Shown here piece by piece: positions 1-9,393 of a stretch of 64,000 nucleotides of DNA. The stretch is from an uncultured Acidimicrobiaceae bacterium (GTDB taxonomy: Bacteria; Actinomycetota; Acidimicrobiia; Acidimicrobiales; UBA10347), in contig CAJJAG010000003.1 of assembly GCA_905182135.1 (NCBI GenBank), forward strand, positions 248,001 to 312,000, given 5' to 3'. The stretch's first letter is position 1. Each line of letters opens with the position of its first letter. The translations under genes were made by a program, and so were the position numbers. Under the pieces are notes generated by a model, which worked only from the letters and a program-made list of their open reading frames with translations, made no database searches and was not told the origin of the DNA.

Positions 1-1382
1 TCACCTTGCACCAAAGTGTCCCCAACAACGACCGGCGAACTCCATAGGGGTCCGGGTAGACGTAGTGTCCATCGGGTTTCACCCGACCCTCGATCCAACC
101 CAAGAACGCGTCCATCAGCAGTCGGCACGATCACGACGTCTTTGTACACCGCAGGTGTCGCCCACACGCCCGTATCGATCCCACTGCGAGCATTTACGGA
201 CCAAACGACCGGTTTATCGGGCCGCCGCGGATCCAGCTTCACGACTTGTCCGAGCAAGCGGCTTCGCTCGGTGTCACGCTCGTATTCAGCGGCGGCGTAG
301 AGAAACCCTTGATCGTCGACAACCACCGTGGCGTCGGTGTCATCACCCATCCAGAAGCGAAAGACACGAACCGGTGACTCACCACGGCGGACTGGTTCAA
401 TATCCCACCCTTGGACCAGGCCGCCGGAGTTTGCGAAGTACACGGTGTCATCGACGATCGTCACCGAACTCTCGATCGACACGTTCTTATCGCCAATGGC
501 CTCAAGCAACTCGTCGTCCCAGCCCGGCACTGCATCAAGTAGTTCGGGCGCCACGGTTGCGTTGCCTTCGTCGTCGTATCCCCGGTTGAGTTTCACAACG
601 TGGAAGTTGGAGTTTTCACCACCAACGAACATGACGTCGTCGATCACTGCGGGAGCGCCGTCCCAGTCGTCGTTCCAGAGCTGTTGGTCCACGGCATAGG
701 CACTCAAACTCCATAGCTCGACGAGTTCGCCAGTGTCGAATGCCAAGATTCGGAGCTGGTTATCGCGGGATCCGACATAGATCAGTGGATACCCGTCGGG
801 ATCAACGGTTAATGATCCTTTGATCAGGTCGCCGGTCGAAAATGGATTCATCCGCGGCACGCCAGTAACCGCATCGAGCACGTGCACATTGCGGTCATAG
901 GCGCCAAAGGCCACCCAAAGTTCACCGTCGCGTTCCCAGACGGCGGGCTGTCCGGTCCAGCCAGTACCGCACCATTCACGCTCGCCTTCCAGATCCGACG
1001 ACAGCGCGCACATTTTGGTGCCCGGATAGCTCCATTGCACCTGGGGTGCCTCTGGCACAGGACCTTGGCCGTAGTACGTCCGATTAGGTGACCCACGGAA
1101 CGTCAACACACCCTGGACGGTGTCGCCGTAGGGCTGGCCAACCTGACTCGCCGGATACCAAAGCGCACGGGCCGGGTCGACCTCAGCGAACACGGCCAAC
1201 TGTTGTACCGCTGGGCCCAACGTAGGCATGGAGGCAGGCGCAGTTGTTGCAATAGATGTCGGTATCGACGCTGGTGCTGCAAGCCGACCAAGTTCTGCAC
1301 TCCGGGTCGCTGGTGAGCACGCGACCATAAAAAGCAATAAGCACACGCTGATCAGCGTGTGCTTATACGACCGGCCCATCAT
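1..1382 (-). CDS. Beta-propeller (PQQ-repeat-like) lipoprotein, 3' end cut by window edge
   Basis: An uninterrupted minus-strand frame runs from an ATG-ATG pair at 1382/1379 off the left edge, giving about 460 codons without a stop. The N-terminus is a classical lipoprotein signal: a few charged residues, a hydrophobic stretch and a lipobox ending MVAC (Cys about residue 22), followed by a Ser/Thr/Pro-rich linker. The rest is a series of repeats of the kind 'vYvgsrDnqLriLafDtGel...', with alternating glycine/aspartate turns, typical of PQQ/WD-like beta-propellers, and with Trp at repeat ends. The protein is probably anchored outside the membrane. Its ligand or enzymatic role cannot be told from sequence. 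It lies just downstream of the DUF3499 gene on the same strand. Several shorter ORFs on the opposite strand here are shadows. Confidence 0.75.
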   Translation of the reverse strand, partial: MMGRSYKHTLISVCLLLFMVACSPATRSAELGRLAAPASIPTSIATTAPASMPTLGPAVQQLAVFAEVDPARALWYPASQVGQPYGDTVQGVLTFRGSPNRTYYGQGPVPEAPQVQWSYPGTKMCALSSDLEGEREWCGTGWTGQPAVWERDGELWVAFGAYDRNVHVLDAVTGVPRMNPFSTGDLIKGSLTVDPDGYPLIYVGSRDNQLRILAFDTGELVELWSLSAYAVDQQLWNDDWDGAPAVIDDVMFVGGENSNFHVVKLNRGYDDEGNATVAPELLDAVPGWDDELLEAIGDKNVSIESSVTIVDDTVYFANSGGLVQGWDIEPVRRGESPVRVFRFWMGDDTDATVVVDDQGFLYAAAEYERDTERSRLLGQVVKLDPRRPDKPVVWSVNARSGIDTGVWATPAVYKDVVIVPTADGRVLGLDRGSGETRWTLRLPGPLWSSPVVVGDTLVQG

Positions 1383-1416
1383 GAACCCGGAAGGTACCGC
1401 AGATGATGCGTGCGTG

Positions 1417-1920
1417 TTACCTGGAGTACGGGGTAACAGCCGGAATATCGCTGATCGGCAATTCAAACAGTGACGGGTCGGGCAACTTTTCGTTGCCGAG
1501 ATCGACCATCAGATCTGATTTAATGCTGCTTCCCGAAGCATTAGCGGTCACAAGCTGGGATTCTGCATAGTGCTGCGGGCTGACGGGGATCCTCTCTTGC
1601 AGCGCAGCAAACTCTTCGTCGATCGCCGACGTGGCGCTGGGGCAAGCCGACAACGGCATGACTTCTTCAGCGCTTGCAGCCATCATCGCCTGCACTGGTG
1701 GCTGGGACCCAACGGGACCAGGCCATGCGGGATCGCGTACATCTACGAGCTGCCACGACATCGGCACAACCGTTGCGTTCGCGTGCTTGCGACACAACAC
1801 GATGCCACCGGTCGGATCGGGCTCATCCAAGTCATAGAGCCACGCTTTGGCGTCGGGTGGCGAGAAGGCCAACAGAGCCACCGCGGGCTTGTCACAAGTC
1901 ATGCGTGTGCACTCATCCAT
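1417..1920 (-). CDS. DUF3499-like putative zinc-binding protein
   Basis: A 167-residue protein. The N-terminal half resembles the actinobacterial DUF3499 family: it opens with a pair of Cys (residues 4 and 9) in a CTRMTCDKPAVA context, then a short beta-rich stretch (ALLAFSPPDAKAWLYDL), then a CRKHA motif (Cys43, His46) and a conserved 'P..W' segment. Two Cys plus Cys/His suggest one structural zinc. The C-terminal half (from about residue 65) is low-complexity, acidic and poorly conserved in appearance. The family has no established function. The gene is followed after about 35 bp by the lipoprotein gene on the same strand and is divergent from the unknown gene at 2150. Family assignment is by pattern recognition only. 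Confidence 0.6.
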   Translation of the reverse strand: MDECTRMTCDKPAVALLAFSPPDAKAWLYDLDEPDPTGGIVLCRKHANATVVPMSWQLVDVRDPAWPGPVGSQPPVQAMMAASAEEVMPLSACPSATSAIDEEFAALQERIPVSPQHYAESQLVTANASGSSIKSDLMVDLGNEKLPDPSLFELPISDIPAVTPYSR

Positions 1921-2149
1921 GAGGGCAAAAGTACTTCCCGTCTTCTGGAGTTTCGCGGATGCCCAACGTAATTTGTCCCCTTTAGCAACATCGCCTGGAG
2001 CGCACCCGGTTAGAACTATCCACCGCTGGGATCCTGACCCTCGCGGGTAGCCATGCTGACAGGGGCCTTACGTCGGCGGACATTGCCGAATCGCCGGGCG
2101 TCTCACCCCAAGATCGAGCTTGTCACACCCCCCTGTCATCATAAATGGC

Positions 2150-2665
2150 ATGACGGTTCTCGATCTCGACCCACCACAGCCTGCACTTCATCTCGTCTCA
2201 TCTACTGGCTCGACAGTGGCTCGGAACCCTCGTTATCGCTCGGCTACCCCGCTTTATGGCGACGCCCGAGAACTCTTCCGGCAGGTACTGCAATTTACCC
2301 TCGAACATCAGGTCACCATCGATGTTGATGCCTTGCGTTTAGTGTTGTGCACCAAGCAATCTCTGTCTGCTACGTCGGCTTGTACGTTCTCTGCCGCTGG
2401 TATCTGGCAGCTCATCTTCATCGATATCGTCGCCATCTGCCACAACCACAAGCTTGACGTTCCCACCGGGTGTGCCAATGCATTACTGCGCACCGTCGAG
2501 TACCTCGAAGCATCACAATCGTTCCACGAACGCAGCGATCCGGTCGATGATCTCTACGACGCAATCGACGAGTGCACGGGCGAATTGGTCCACGACCTGC
2601 GCCCATCGACGCCCAGCAAGGCCCGTCGTTCGCTACGATCAAGTCGTGGCACGAAACGCACCTGA
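2150..2665 (+). CDS. Hypothetical protein, first gene of an unrecognised three-gene cluster
   Basis: A 171-residue protein from the ATG at 2150; an in-frame TTG at 2120 would add ten residues but has no ribosome site. I do not recognise a family. The central part (residues about 40-125) looks like a compact alpha-helical fold with amphipathic and hydrophobic helices (ARELFRQVLQFTLEHQVTID, IWQLIFIDIVAICHNH). Two His and several Cys are not arranged as a metal motif. The C-terminus is a basic tail. It overlaps the next gene by 20 bp, so the two are probably translationally coupled. It is divergent from the DUF3499 gene, with about 230 bp between them in which I see no further gene. Confidence 0.5.
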   Translation: MTVLDLDPPQPALHLVSSTGSTVARNPRYRSATPLYGDARELFRQVLQFTLEHQVTIDVDALRLVLCTKQSLSATSACTFSAAGIWQLIFIDIVAICHNHKLDVPTGCANALLRTVEYLEASQSFHERSDPVDDLYDAIDECTGELVHDLRPSTPSKARRSLRSSRGTKRT

Positions 2666-2834
2666 CCCGTCCCAACGACGCACTCAGTCGCGTGTTACCA
2701 AGTCACCCGTCCAACGGACATCGGCTACCAGTCGGCCTCGACCGCGGCGTAATCGGCGCCAATTCTGGATTCAACTCACCGCAGGATTCTTGGTGCTGAT
2801 AATGCTGCTTCCGGTCGTTGCTTTCTTCTTCTAG
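2646..2834 (+). CDS. Small basic single-pass membrane protein
   Basis: A 62-residue ORF from GTG at 2646, overlapping the previous gene by 20 bp. Residues 1-40 are strongly basic and rich in Arg, Ser, Thr and Pro (no acidic residues after the first ten). Residues about 42-62 form one hydrophobic helix ending in VVAFFF at the C-terminus. The topology would be cytoplasmic basic tail with a C-terminal anchor. Septum or envelope proteins in Actinobacteria often have this design, but no family is recognised and no function is claimed. The overlap upstream and the 27-bp gap to the LysM lipoprotein gene downstream support co-transcription. Confidence 0.5.
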   Translation: MARNAPDPSQRRTQSRVTKSPVQRTSATSRPRPRRNRRQFWIQLTAGFLVLIMLLPVVAFFF

Positions 2835-2918
2835 AGCCCTACATCCTGATAGATCGCGTACGTGCCGACTCCCAAGGCACCTGCACCACTACTCTGGCTA
2901 GCACCTCGTCTAGGAGCT

Positions 2919-3704
2919 GTGGTGATCCGCCAGAACCGAGCTATACCAATTCTGTTGGTACTCACCTTCGCATTCATTCTCTATCTTGGCGGTTGCTTTG
3001 GATCCGAAAAGTCCACTACTGCTATCGAAGAATCACCGATACCAGTCTCAACACCCACCGTACCGCCGGTAGTCGACCCGACCATTACGCCCGAAGCCAG
3101 CGAACAAGAGCGATTTTACCACACCGTCGAAACCGGGGATCGACTGGGGTCAATCGCCTCAAAATACAACGTAACTGTGGACGTAATCATTCGAGCAAAC
3201 CCGCAGATGGACCCCAACCTGATCATCGCTGGCGAGAAACTCTTGATACCGGGCGCCGGTACCAATAACGAAGTTCTCGAATACGTGGGGCCAGACCGAC
3301 CTGACGGAGTCACCCTTACCTACGTCGTCGAACCTGGCGACACACTGGGGGCCATCGCTACTACCTGGACGGTCACCCTCGAAGCACTACTCGAAGCAAA
3401 CCCCGAGGTCGACCCCGCTGCGCTGCAGGTCAACCAGTTGCTAGAAGTCCCACCATGGGGTTCGGGTTTCAACGCATCAGAACTAACACCACGTGTAACG
3501 CCTGTTGCGTCGACACGCGAACCAGGTGACCCACCCTTGGAACACAAGATTGTGGCAGGTGACCTCATTTCTGCCATCGCCCTGCTCTACAACGTGACGA
3601 TCCCGCAGATCGTCGACGCCAATGGTCTGGAAAACGGTGGCAACAGCATTCAGGTCGGCCAAATGCTGTTGATCCCGCCGCCTCTTGCATCAACAGACGG
3701 CTAA
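2919..3704 (+). CDS. Lipoprotein with three LysM domains
   Basis: Three LysM modules are visible, each starting with a 'y.Ve.GD.l..IA..y.vtv..i..aNp' core and ending 'i..Gq.LliP': about residues 68-115, 130-175 and 207-255 from the chosen start. The N-terminus has a hydrophobic segment ending LGGC, a plausible lipobox, followed by a Thr/Pro linker. The GTG codons at 2919/2922 place that Cys near residue 25, the normal distance for a lipoprotein signal; a GTG at 2862 would add 19 residues. LysM domains bind N-acetylglucosamine polymers, so the protein probably docks onto peptidoglycan. No catalytic domain is present. It closes the cluster begun at 2150, and a strong hairpin follows. Confidence 0.8.
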   Translation: MVIRQNRAIPILLVLTFAFILYLGGCFGSEKSTTAIEESPIPVSTPTVPPVVDPTITPEASEQERFYHTVETGDRLGSIASKYNVTVDVIIRANPQMDPNLIIAGEKLLIPGAGTNNEVLEYVGPDRPDGVTLTYVVEPGDTLGAIATTWTVTLEALLEANPEVDPAALQVNQLLEVPPWGSGFNASELTPRVTPVASTREPGDPPLEHKIVAGDLISAIALLYNVTIPQIVDANGLENGGNSIQVGQMLLIPPPLASTDG

Positions 3705-3795
3705 GACACGACAAAGCTCACAGCTACTTTTCACGCCTTGTCGTCATCAAAAGGCCGAGCTTTCGACCCATCCACATCGGCCAAAACGCGGCACA

Positions 3796-3827
3796 GGCCG
3801 ACAACTGGTGTTCACCAGTTGTCGGCC
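3796..3827. terminator. Perfect 15-bp inverted repeat between convergent genes
   Basis: The arms GGCCGACAACTGGTG (3796-3810) and CACCAGTTGTCGGCC (3813-3827) are perfectly complementary with a 2-nt centre. It sits between the convergent LysM gene and the cyclophilin gene and could end transcription in both directions. No U-run follows on either strand, so the termination role is inferred from position and stem strength. Confidence 0.6.
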
Positions 3828-3858
3828 TCGTGTCAAAGGAACACTCGATTATCTAGAC

Positions 3859-4410
3859 CTAGCTCTCAGCGACGGTGATACTTTCGATAACCAGGTCAGT
3901 TGTTGGGCGATCGCCAGGTGCAGTCGGGACTGCGTGCATCTCGTTTACGAGTTCGAGGCCACCAACAACCTGACCGAACAATGAGTATTGAGGTGGTAAG
4001 CCAACGCCGCTTCCACCGCTGATGATGAAGAATTGGCTGCCATTGGTGTTCGGGCCTGAGTTGGCCATCGCCAGCGAGCCGATCTTGTACTCGCCATGCT
4101 TCGGTAATTCGTCATCAAATCGGTAACCCGGTCCGCCCATACCGCTTCCTTCAGGGCAGCCACCCTGGCACATGAAGCCATTGATAATGCGGTGAAATAC
4201 CAAGCTGTCGTAGTAGTGGTAGCGAGCCAGGAAGACGAAGTTATTCACGGTCTTCGGCGCGATGTCGGGATAGAGCGCAATGGTAAGATCGCCCATCGAC
4301 GTCTTCATGGTTGCGATGTAGGTCTTCGTTGGATCGATGCACATTTGAGGTGCTTCGTCAAACGAAGTTATCCGTGGGCTAGAACCATCAACAGCGGGGC
4401 ATTCAGTCAT
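3859..4410 (-). CDS. ppiB: Peptidyl-prolyl cis-trans isomerase, cyclophilin type
   Basis: A 183-residue protein. After about 30 leader residues the cyclophilin fold is complete: 'TSMGDLTIALYPDIAPKTV.NFVFLAR', the active-site block 'FHRIINGFMCQGGCPEG.G.GGPGYRF.DE', and 'AMANSGPNTNGSQFFI', followed by the 'SLFGQVV.G' strand. The catalytic Arg in FHRII, the FMCQGG segment and the GSQFFI phenylalanines are present. The enzyme accelerates proline isomerisation during folding. There is no signal peptide or transmembrane segment, so it is probably cytoplasmic. The extra Cys pair around FMCQGGCPEG is common in actinobacterial members. It is transcribed alone, convergent with the LysM gene. Confidence 0.92.
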   Translation of the reverse strand: MTECPAVDGSSPRITSFDEAPQMCIDPTKTYIATMKTSMGDLTIALYPDIAPKTVNNFVFLARYHYYDSLVFHRIINGFMCQGGCPEGSGMGGPGYRFDDELPKHGEYKIGSLAMANSGPNTNGSQFFIISGGSGVGLPPQYSLFGQVVGGLELVNEMHAVPTAPGDRPTTDLVIESITVAES

Positions 4411-4459
4411 GGAATGATCCTATAACTTCACGTCCCATTCACTGCGGCCTAACGTCCTC

Positions 4460-4523
4460 ATCATTCGATCATTCGTGCCACCGATCATTCGTGTGAATCA
4501 TTCGTGTCAGACACAGATGATGG
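4460..4523. repeat. Clustered ATCATTCG repeats ending in a palindromic unit
   Basis: ATCATTCG occurs four times (4460, 4468, 4484, 4497). The last copy continues as TTCGTGTCAGACACAGATG, whose centre GTGTCAGACAC is a near-perfect palindrome. The same core, with T for A at the centre, recurs as a tandem array at 5661-5757 on the far side of the hydroxyacyl-CoA dehydrogenase gene. The location is the upstream region of that gene (start 4672). The rest of 4524-4671 shows no gene. Confidence 0.7.
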
Positions 4524-4671
4524 ACAGTCCCGCTTCGGGCCATCGCTTGGCCTGTGCCAAAATCTATTCCACCCAAATATTCTGCGATGCGCCAAATCTG
4601 ACTAAAAGATGGACACTCGAGCTTTGTGTGTCACTAGAGTGCGCCCTGGAAGTTAGACGTGGGGAGAACAC

Positions 4672-5523
4672 GTGGAGATCAAAAAGGTCGCCATCATCGG
4701 CGGCGGCACAATGGGTTCTGGCATCGCCGAGGTGTGTGCCAAATCTGGGTTAGACACCATCGTAATGGAGCCCGAGGCCGCCGCTGCCGAGGCGGCTCAG
4801 AACCGTATCGATAGCTCGCTGGATAAGGCAGTCGCCCGCGGCCGCCTAAGTCAAGAAGACCGCTCCACCACCGGAGCGTTATTGAGCTACACGACCGACA
4901 TCAACGCACTAGGCGATCGCGACCTCGTCATTGAGGCAATCGTCGAGAACGAAGCCATCAAGCTCGAGCTATTCAAGCGCCTCGACGAAGTCACCCCAGA
5001 GCACTGCATCCTGGCGTCCAATACCTCGTCGATCCCGCTTATCAATATTGGAACCGCAACCAAGCGTCCGGACCGCGTGCTCGGACTGCACTTCTTCAAT
5101 CCAGCGACCGTGCAAAAGCTCTGCGAGATTGTCGTATCAATCGCCACCGACGAGGCTGTCGTTGTGGCGTGTGAGAAATTCGCTCAAGAGACTCTAGGTA
5201 AGGAAACAATTCGGAGCCAGGACCGCGCTGGCTTCATCGTCAACCGCCTGCTCGTGCCCTACCTGCTGCAAGCAATCTCGTTGCTCGACACCGGTCAGGT
5301 GTCAGCACAGGACATCGACAACGGCATGATGTTCGGTTGCGCCCACCCCATGGGCCCCCTCACACTCTGCGACCTGATCGGCCTAGACACCATCAAATCT
5401 GTGGCCGACGTGCTCTATGACGAGTTCAAAGAACCCACCTACGCGCCACCACCACTATTGAAACGTATGGTTGCCGGCGGCCTCCTCGGCCGCAAGTCCG
5501 GCGCTGGCTTCTACAAATACTGA
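4672..5523 (+). CDS. 3-hydroxybutyryl-CoA dehydrogenase (short-chain 3-hydroxyacyl-CoA dehydrogenase)
   Basis: A 283-residue single-domain-pair enzyme, the normal length for Hbd/PaaH. It begins with the NAD-binding Rossmann motif GGGTMGSGIAEV (from about residue 10), continues with 'DLVIEAIVEN' and 'LASNTSSIPL', then the catalytic His in GLHFFNPA and the partner Glu in the following segment, and the C-terminal helical domain with 'DRAGFIVNRLL.PYL' and 'GC.HPMGPL.L.DL.GLDT'. It oxidises (S)-3-hydroxyacyl-CoA to 3-oxoacyl-CoA with NAD. The start is GTG at 4672, preceded by a GGGGAGAA ribosome site. The gene stands alone between two repeat clusters and is followed by a strong hairpin. hbd, fadB2 and paaH are family names that cannot be separated here. 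Confidence 0.92.
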   Translation: MEIKKVAIIGGGTMGSGIAEVCAKSGLDTIVMEPEAAAAEAAQNRIDSSLDKAVARGRLSQEDRSTTGALLSYTTDINALGDRDLVIEAIVENEAIKLELFKRLDEVTPEHCILASNTSSIPLINIGTATKRPDRVLGLHFFNPATVQKLCEIVVSIATDEAVVVACEKFAQETLGKETIRSQDRAGFIVNRLLVPYLLQAISLLDTGQVSAQDIDNGMMFGCAHPMGPLTLCDLIGLDTIKSVADVLYDEFKEPTYAPPPLLKRMVAGGLLGRKSGAGFYKY

Positions 5524-5649
5524 GTCACCACTAACCTCAGTCTGCTTCAAGCCCAACACTCAAATCGTTCTCGTTACCTCACGTCGAGGCCCCGGCCCGC
5601 CAGAAGAACGAACCGTCTCATCCGAGTGCTGACCGACACAACAGCACCA

Positions 5650-5757
5650 TTCGTGTCTCACCCTTCGTGTCTGACACAGATGGTTGCACCCTTCGTGTCT
5701 GACACAGATGGTTGCACCTTTCGTGTCTGACACAGATGGTTGTGACACAGATGGTTT
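5650..5757. repeat. Tandem 28-bp palindrome-centred repeats
   Basis: Two exact 28-bp copies (5661-5688 and 5689-5716) and a third near-exact one (5717-5744) share the core TTCGTGTCTGACACAGATGG. A truncated copy precedes (about 5650-5660) and a partial copy (GACACAGATGGTT) follows to about 5757. GTGTCTGACAC is an 11-bp palindrome in each unit. There is no spacer diversity, so this is not a CRISPR array. A related unit lies at 4497-4523. The surrounding 5524-5921 stretch carries no supported gene. Confidence 0.85.
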
Positions 5758-5796
5758 GGAAGTGGTCAAACGCCGAATACAGGGCCAAAAATGGAT

Positions 5797-5834
5797 CATG
5801 GTCGGCGGCCACCCCCCAGCGGCCGCCGACCATG
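5797..5834. terminator. Strong GC-rich hairpin between convergent genes
   Basis: A perfect 14-bp stem: CATGGTCGGCGGCC (5797-5810) and GGCCGCCGACCATG (5821-5834), with a 10-nt C-rich loop. It lies downstream of the hydroxyacyl-CoA dehydrogenase gene (+) and of the purA-purB run (-), so it may stop both. There is no clear T-run. Confidence 0.6.
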
Positions 5835-5921
5835 AGAAACTTCCCAAAATGGGGTCGAACTAACGATGAGGATAGCCACTAACTGCCGGAACCCGGCAGA
5901 TTGGAATGTCGATGCTGTCGA

Positions 5922-6071
5922 TCAACTTACGAGGCGCTCAGCCTCAGCAGTGGCCGGCGTGTAGCGAACCCGGAGCGGGGTAGCTTCAGCAACTGACGCA
6001 GCATCACCGCAGGACCAGCACTCATCAAGGTCGCTACCCCGCCAAGTAACATCACACAATGCGCAGACCAT
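5922..6071 (-). CDS. Small putative zinc-ribbon protein downstream of purB
   Basis: A 49-residue ORF from ATG at 6071. Residues 3-6 are CALC and residues about 18-21 are CWSC, giving a CxxC...CxxC zinc-ribbon pattern in a short peptide with acidic and Trp residues between (DVTWRGSDLDE). The remainder is a short charged tail. It lies 125 bp after purB on the same strand and would be the last gene of the purA-purB run. An upstream in-frame start at 6182 would add a non-conserved-looking leader. No family is recognised; the paired Cys motif is the main reason to call it coding. Confidence 0.45.
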   Translation of the reverse strand: MVCALCDVTWRGSDLDECWSCGDAASVAEATPLRVRYTPATAEAERLVS

Positions 6072-6196
6072 GGTGGTCCTACGGGGCGCATCGCCAAATC
6101 CTTGTACCGGCATTCGCGCCACAATAAGGACGCCACTACAGCCCAACGCGGATACCGACGAAATGTTTCCCCAAGGTGCCAAGCCCGGGAATAACG

Positions 6197-7624
6197 TTAA
6201 AAAATATCGCCAGCCACGTAGGACGCGGCCTGTGGGTACTGGTCACAAATCGCACCGATGCGAGCGATAACAGCGTGCGTCTGTGCCGGAGCCCGACCGG
6301 CCAAATCCAATGGCTCACCAAACAGTGACGCCAAGTCATCGGCGTTTAGCGGCAACCTGTCATCGCCAGCCAGTCGTTCAATCAGCGAGGTGAAGTTGCT
6401 GTCTGATTCCCGGAGGTCCAGCGCCGTCGCAACAGCATGTTCCTTGATCACTTGGTGTGCAGTTTCGCGTCCAGCTCCAGCCTTAACCGCTGCCATCAGT
6501 ACACGAGTCGTCGCGACAAACGGCAGATAGTTCGCGAGCTCACGATCAGCCACTGCGGGGAAGGCTCCAAAACCATCAAGCACGCTAAGGAACGCCTCAA
6601 ATAGACCATCGATAGCCAAGAACGCGTCGGGTAGCGCAACTCGGCGGACCACCGAGCAGCTGACATCGCCTTCGTTCCATTGGTTGCCGACCATGCCTGA
6701 AACCATGGTCAGATGCCCACGCAGAATCGATACGAAGCCGTTCACTCGTTCACATGATCGAGCATTCATCTTGTGAGGCATCGCCGACGAGCCCACCTGA
6801 CCAGCAGCGAATCCTTCGGTAACCAGGTTCTCACCTGCCATCAACCGAATCGTGGTTGCCAGGTTTGCGGGCCCTGAAGAAAGCTGTACCAACGCCGAGA
6901 CAACATCAAAGTCAAGCGAGCGAGGATAGACCTGGCCAACACTGTCAAATGTTGCAGAAAACCCGAGATGATTTTCGATGCTGGTTTCCAGCGCCTGAAC
7001 CTTGGTGGCATCACCTTCGAACAAATCGTACAGATCTTGCTGAGTGCCTACGGGGCCTTTCATGCCTCGCAACGGATAACCAGCAATCAAGCTTTCGACC
7101 CGGTGGAACGCGACAATAAGTTCCTCGGCGGCCGTCGCTATGCGCTTCCCCAGAGTCGTGACCTGCGCCGGAACGTTGTGGGACCGGCCCACAATCGCGA
7201 ACTCGCTGTGTTCTGCGGCCAGAACACCCATGTGGTGCAACACCGCAACAGCGCGGTCACGAATCAACTCTAGGCTGCGGCGAATCTGTAACTGCTCGAC
7301 ATTCTCGGTCAGGTCACGAGACGTCATCCCCTTATGGATGTGTTCGTGCCCGGCCAGATCCGAAAACTCTTCAATACGGGCCTTGACATCGTGTCGCAGC
7401 ACGCGATCGCGGGCATCAATCGACTCGATGTCAACCTGATCAACAACAGCCTCGTACGCCTCAATGACGCCATCGGGAACGGTTAGACCGAGTTCGTGCT
7501 GGGCGCGCAGAACAGCAACCCAGAGTTGGCGTTCGAGAACGACCTTGCCTCGCCGTGACCAAATGGCAGTCATAGCCGCCGACGCATATCGCGTCGCAAG
7601 TACATTCTCGAGCGCGTCACTCAT
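6197..7624 (-). CDS. purB: Adenylosuccinate lyase
   Basis: The enzyme cleaves fumarate from SAICAR in the IMP pathway and from adenylosuccinate to give AMP. About 475 residues from the ATG at 7624 (a second ATG two codons upstream is possible). Hallmarks of the fumarase/aspartase superfamily are present: 'KGMTSRDLTENVEQLQ' near residue 100, the catalytic His region 'VGRSHNVPAQVTTLGKR', and the signature loop GSSAMPHKMNARSCERV carrying the catalytic Ser. The gene follows purA by 24 bp, so the two enzymes of the IMP-to-AMP branch are made together. Length and motifs are normal. Confidence 0.96.
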   Translation of the reverse strand: MSDALENVLATRYASAAMTAIWSRRGKVVLERQLWVAVLRAQHELGLTVPDGVIEAYEAVVDQVDIESIDARDRVLRHDVKARIEEFSDLAGHEHIHKGMTSRDLTENVEQLQIRRSLELIRDRAVAVLHHMGVLAAEHSEFAIVGRSHNVPAQVTTLGKRIATAAEELIVAFHRVESLIAGYPLRGMKGPVGTQQDLYDLFEGDATKVQALETSIENHLGFSATFDSVGQVYPRSLDFDVVSALVQLSSGPANLATTIRLMAGENLVTEGFAAGQVGSSAMPHKMNARSCERVNGFVSILRGHLTMVSGMVGNQWNEGDVSCSVVRRVALPDAFLAIDGLFEAFLSVLDGFGAFPAVADRELANYLPFVATTRVLMAAVKAGAGRETAHQVIKEHAVATALDLRESDSNFTSLIERLAGDDRLPLNADDLASLFGEPLDLAGRAPAQTHAVIARIGAICDQYPQAASYVAGDIF

Positions 7625-7648
7625 GAGCATTCGCCGCTTCTGGCCGCG

Positions 7649-8983
<1,335 letters not shown>

Positions 8984-9057
8984 TTACGCTTGGGTCCCGA
9001 ACGAATTTGAGCGTTAAAAAGAGCAGAGTCCTGTACTAGTGCATACGTAACGACTGG

Positions 9058-9393
9058 TCAGCTGCTGCTTCGCCGCCAGGGAACCAATGCGGTGGAGTGT
9101 CCATGGGTGCGTGACAACTCGTCGATACGGGCGCGAAGCCATTCAACCTGCGCCTCAAGCTCCAGTACCCGAGCAACCCCAGAAAGATTCAAGCCCTCGT
9201 TCGTCAGCTCTTGTACACGCCGAATCTGATCCAGGTCAGACTCGCTATAACGCCGGCTCATGCCCCCGGTGCGAGCTGGAGCGAGAAGGCCCTTACGTTC
9301 ATAAACACGTAACGTCTGCGGATGGACCCCGGTCAACTCAGCTGCGATCGAAATGATGTAGACGGCCCGAGTCCGATCGTTGCCCAAGCTCAT
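9058..9393 (-). CDS. hspR: Heat-shock repressor HspR, MerR family
   Basis: A 111-residue protein with a MerR-type helix-turn-helix at the N-terminus (ISIAAELTGVHPQTLRVYERKGLL, residues about 14-37), the wing 'R.GG.SRRYSESDLDQIR', and a predicted coiled-coil dimerisation helix after about residue 70. In Actinobacteria HspR represses the dnaK operon together with DnaK and is encoded as its last gene, exactly as here. Its ATG overlaps the dnaJ stop codon (ATGA), so translation is coupled. I could not find a consensus HspR inverted repeat upstream of dnaK; see the hairpin at 12796. Confidence 0.93.
   Translation of the reverse strand: MSLGNDRTRAVYIISIAAELTGVHPQTLRVYERKGLLAPARTGGMSRRYSESDLDQIRRVQELTNEGLNLSGVARVLELEAQVEWLRARIDELSRTHGHSTALVPWRRSSS

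Noticed and set aside
5650..5757. Possible CRISPR array
   Set aside because: The repeats are directly tandem with no unique spacers, the copies are few and no cas genes are near.
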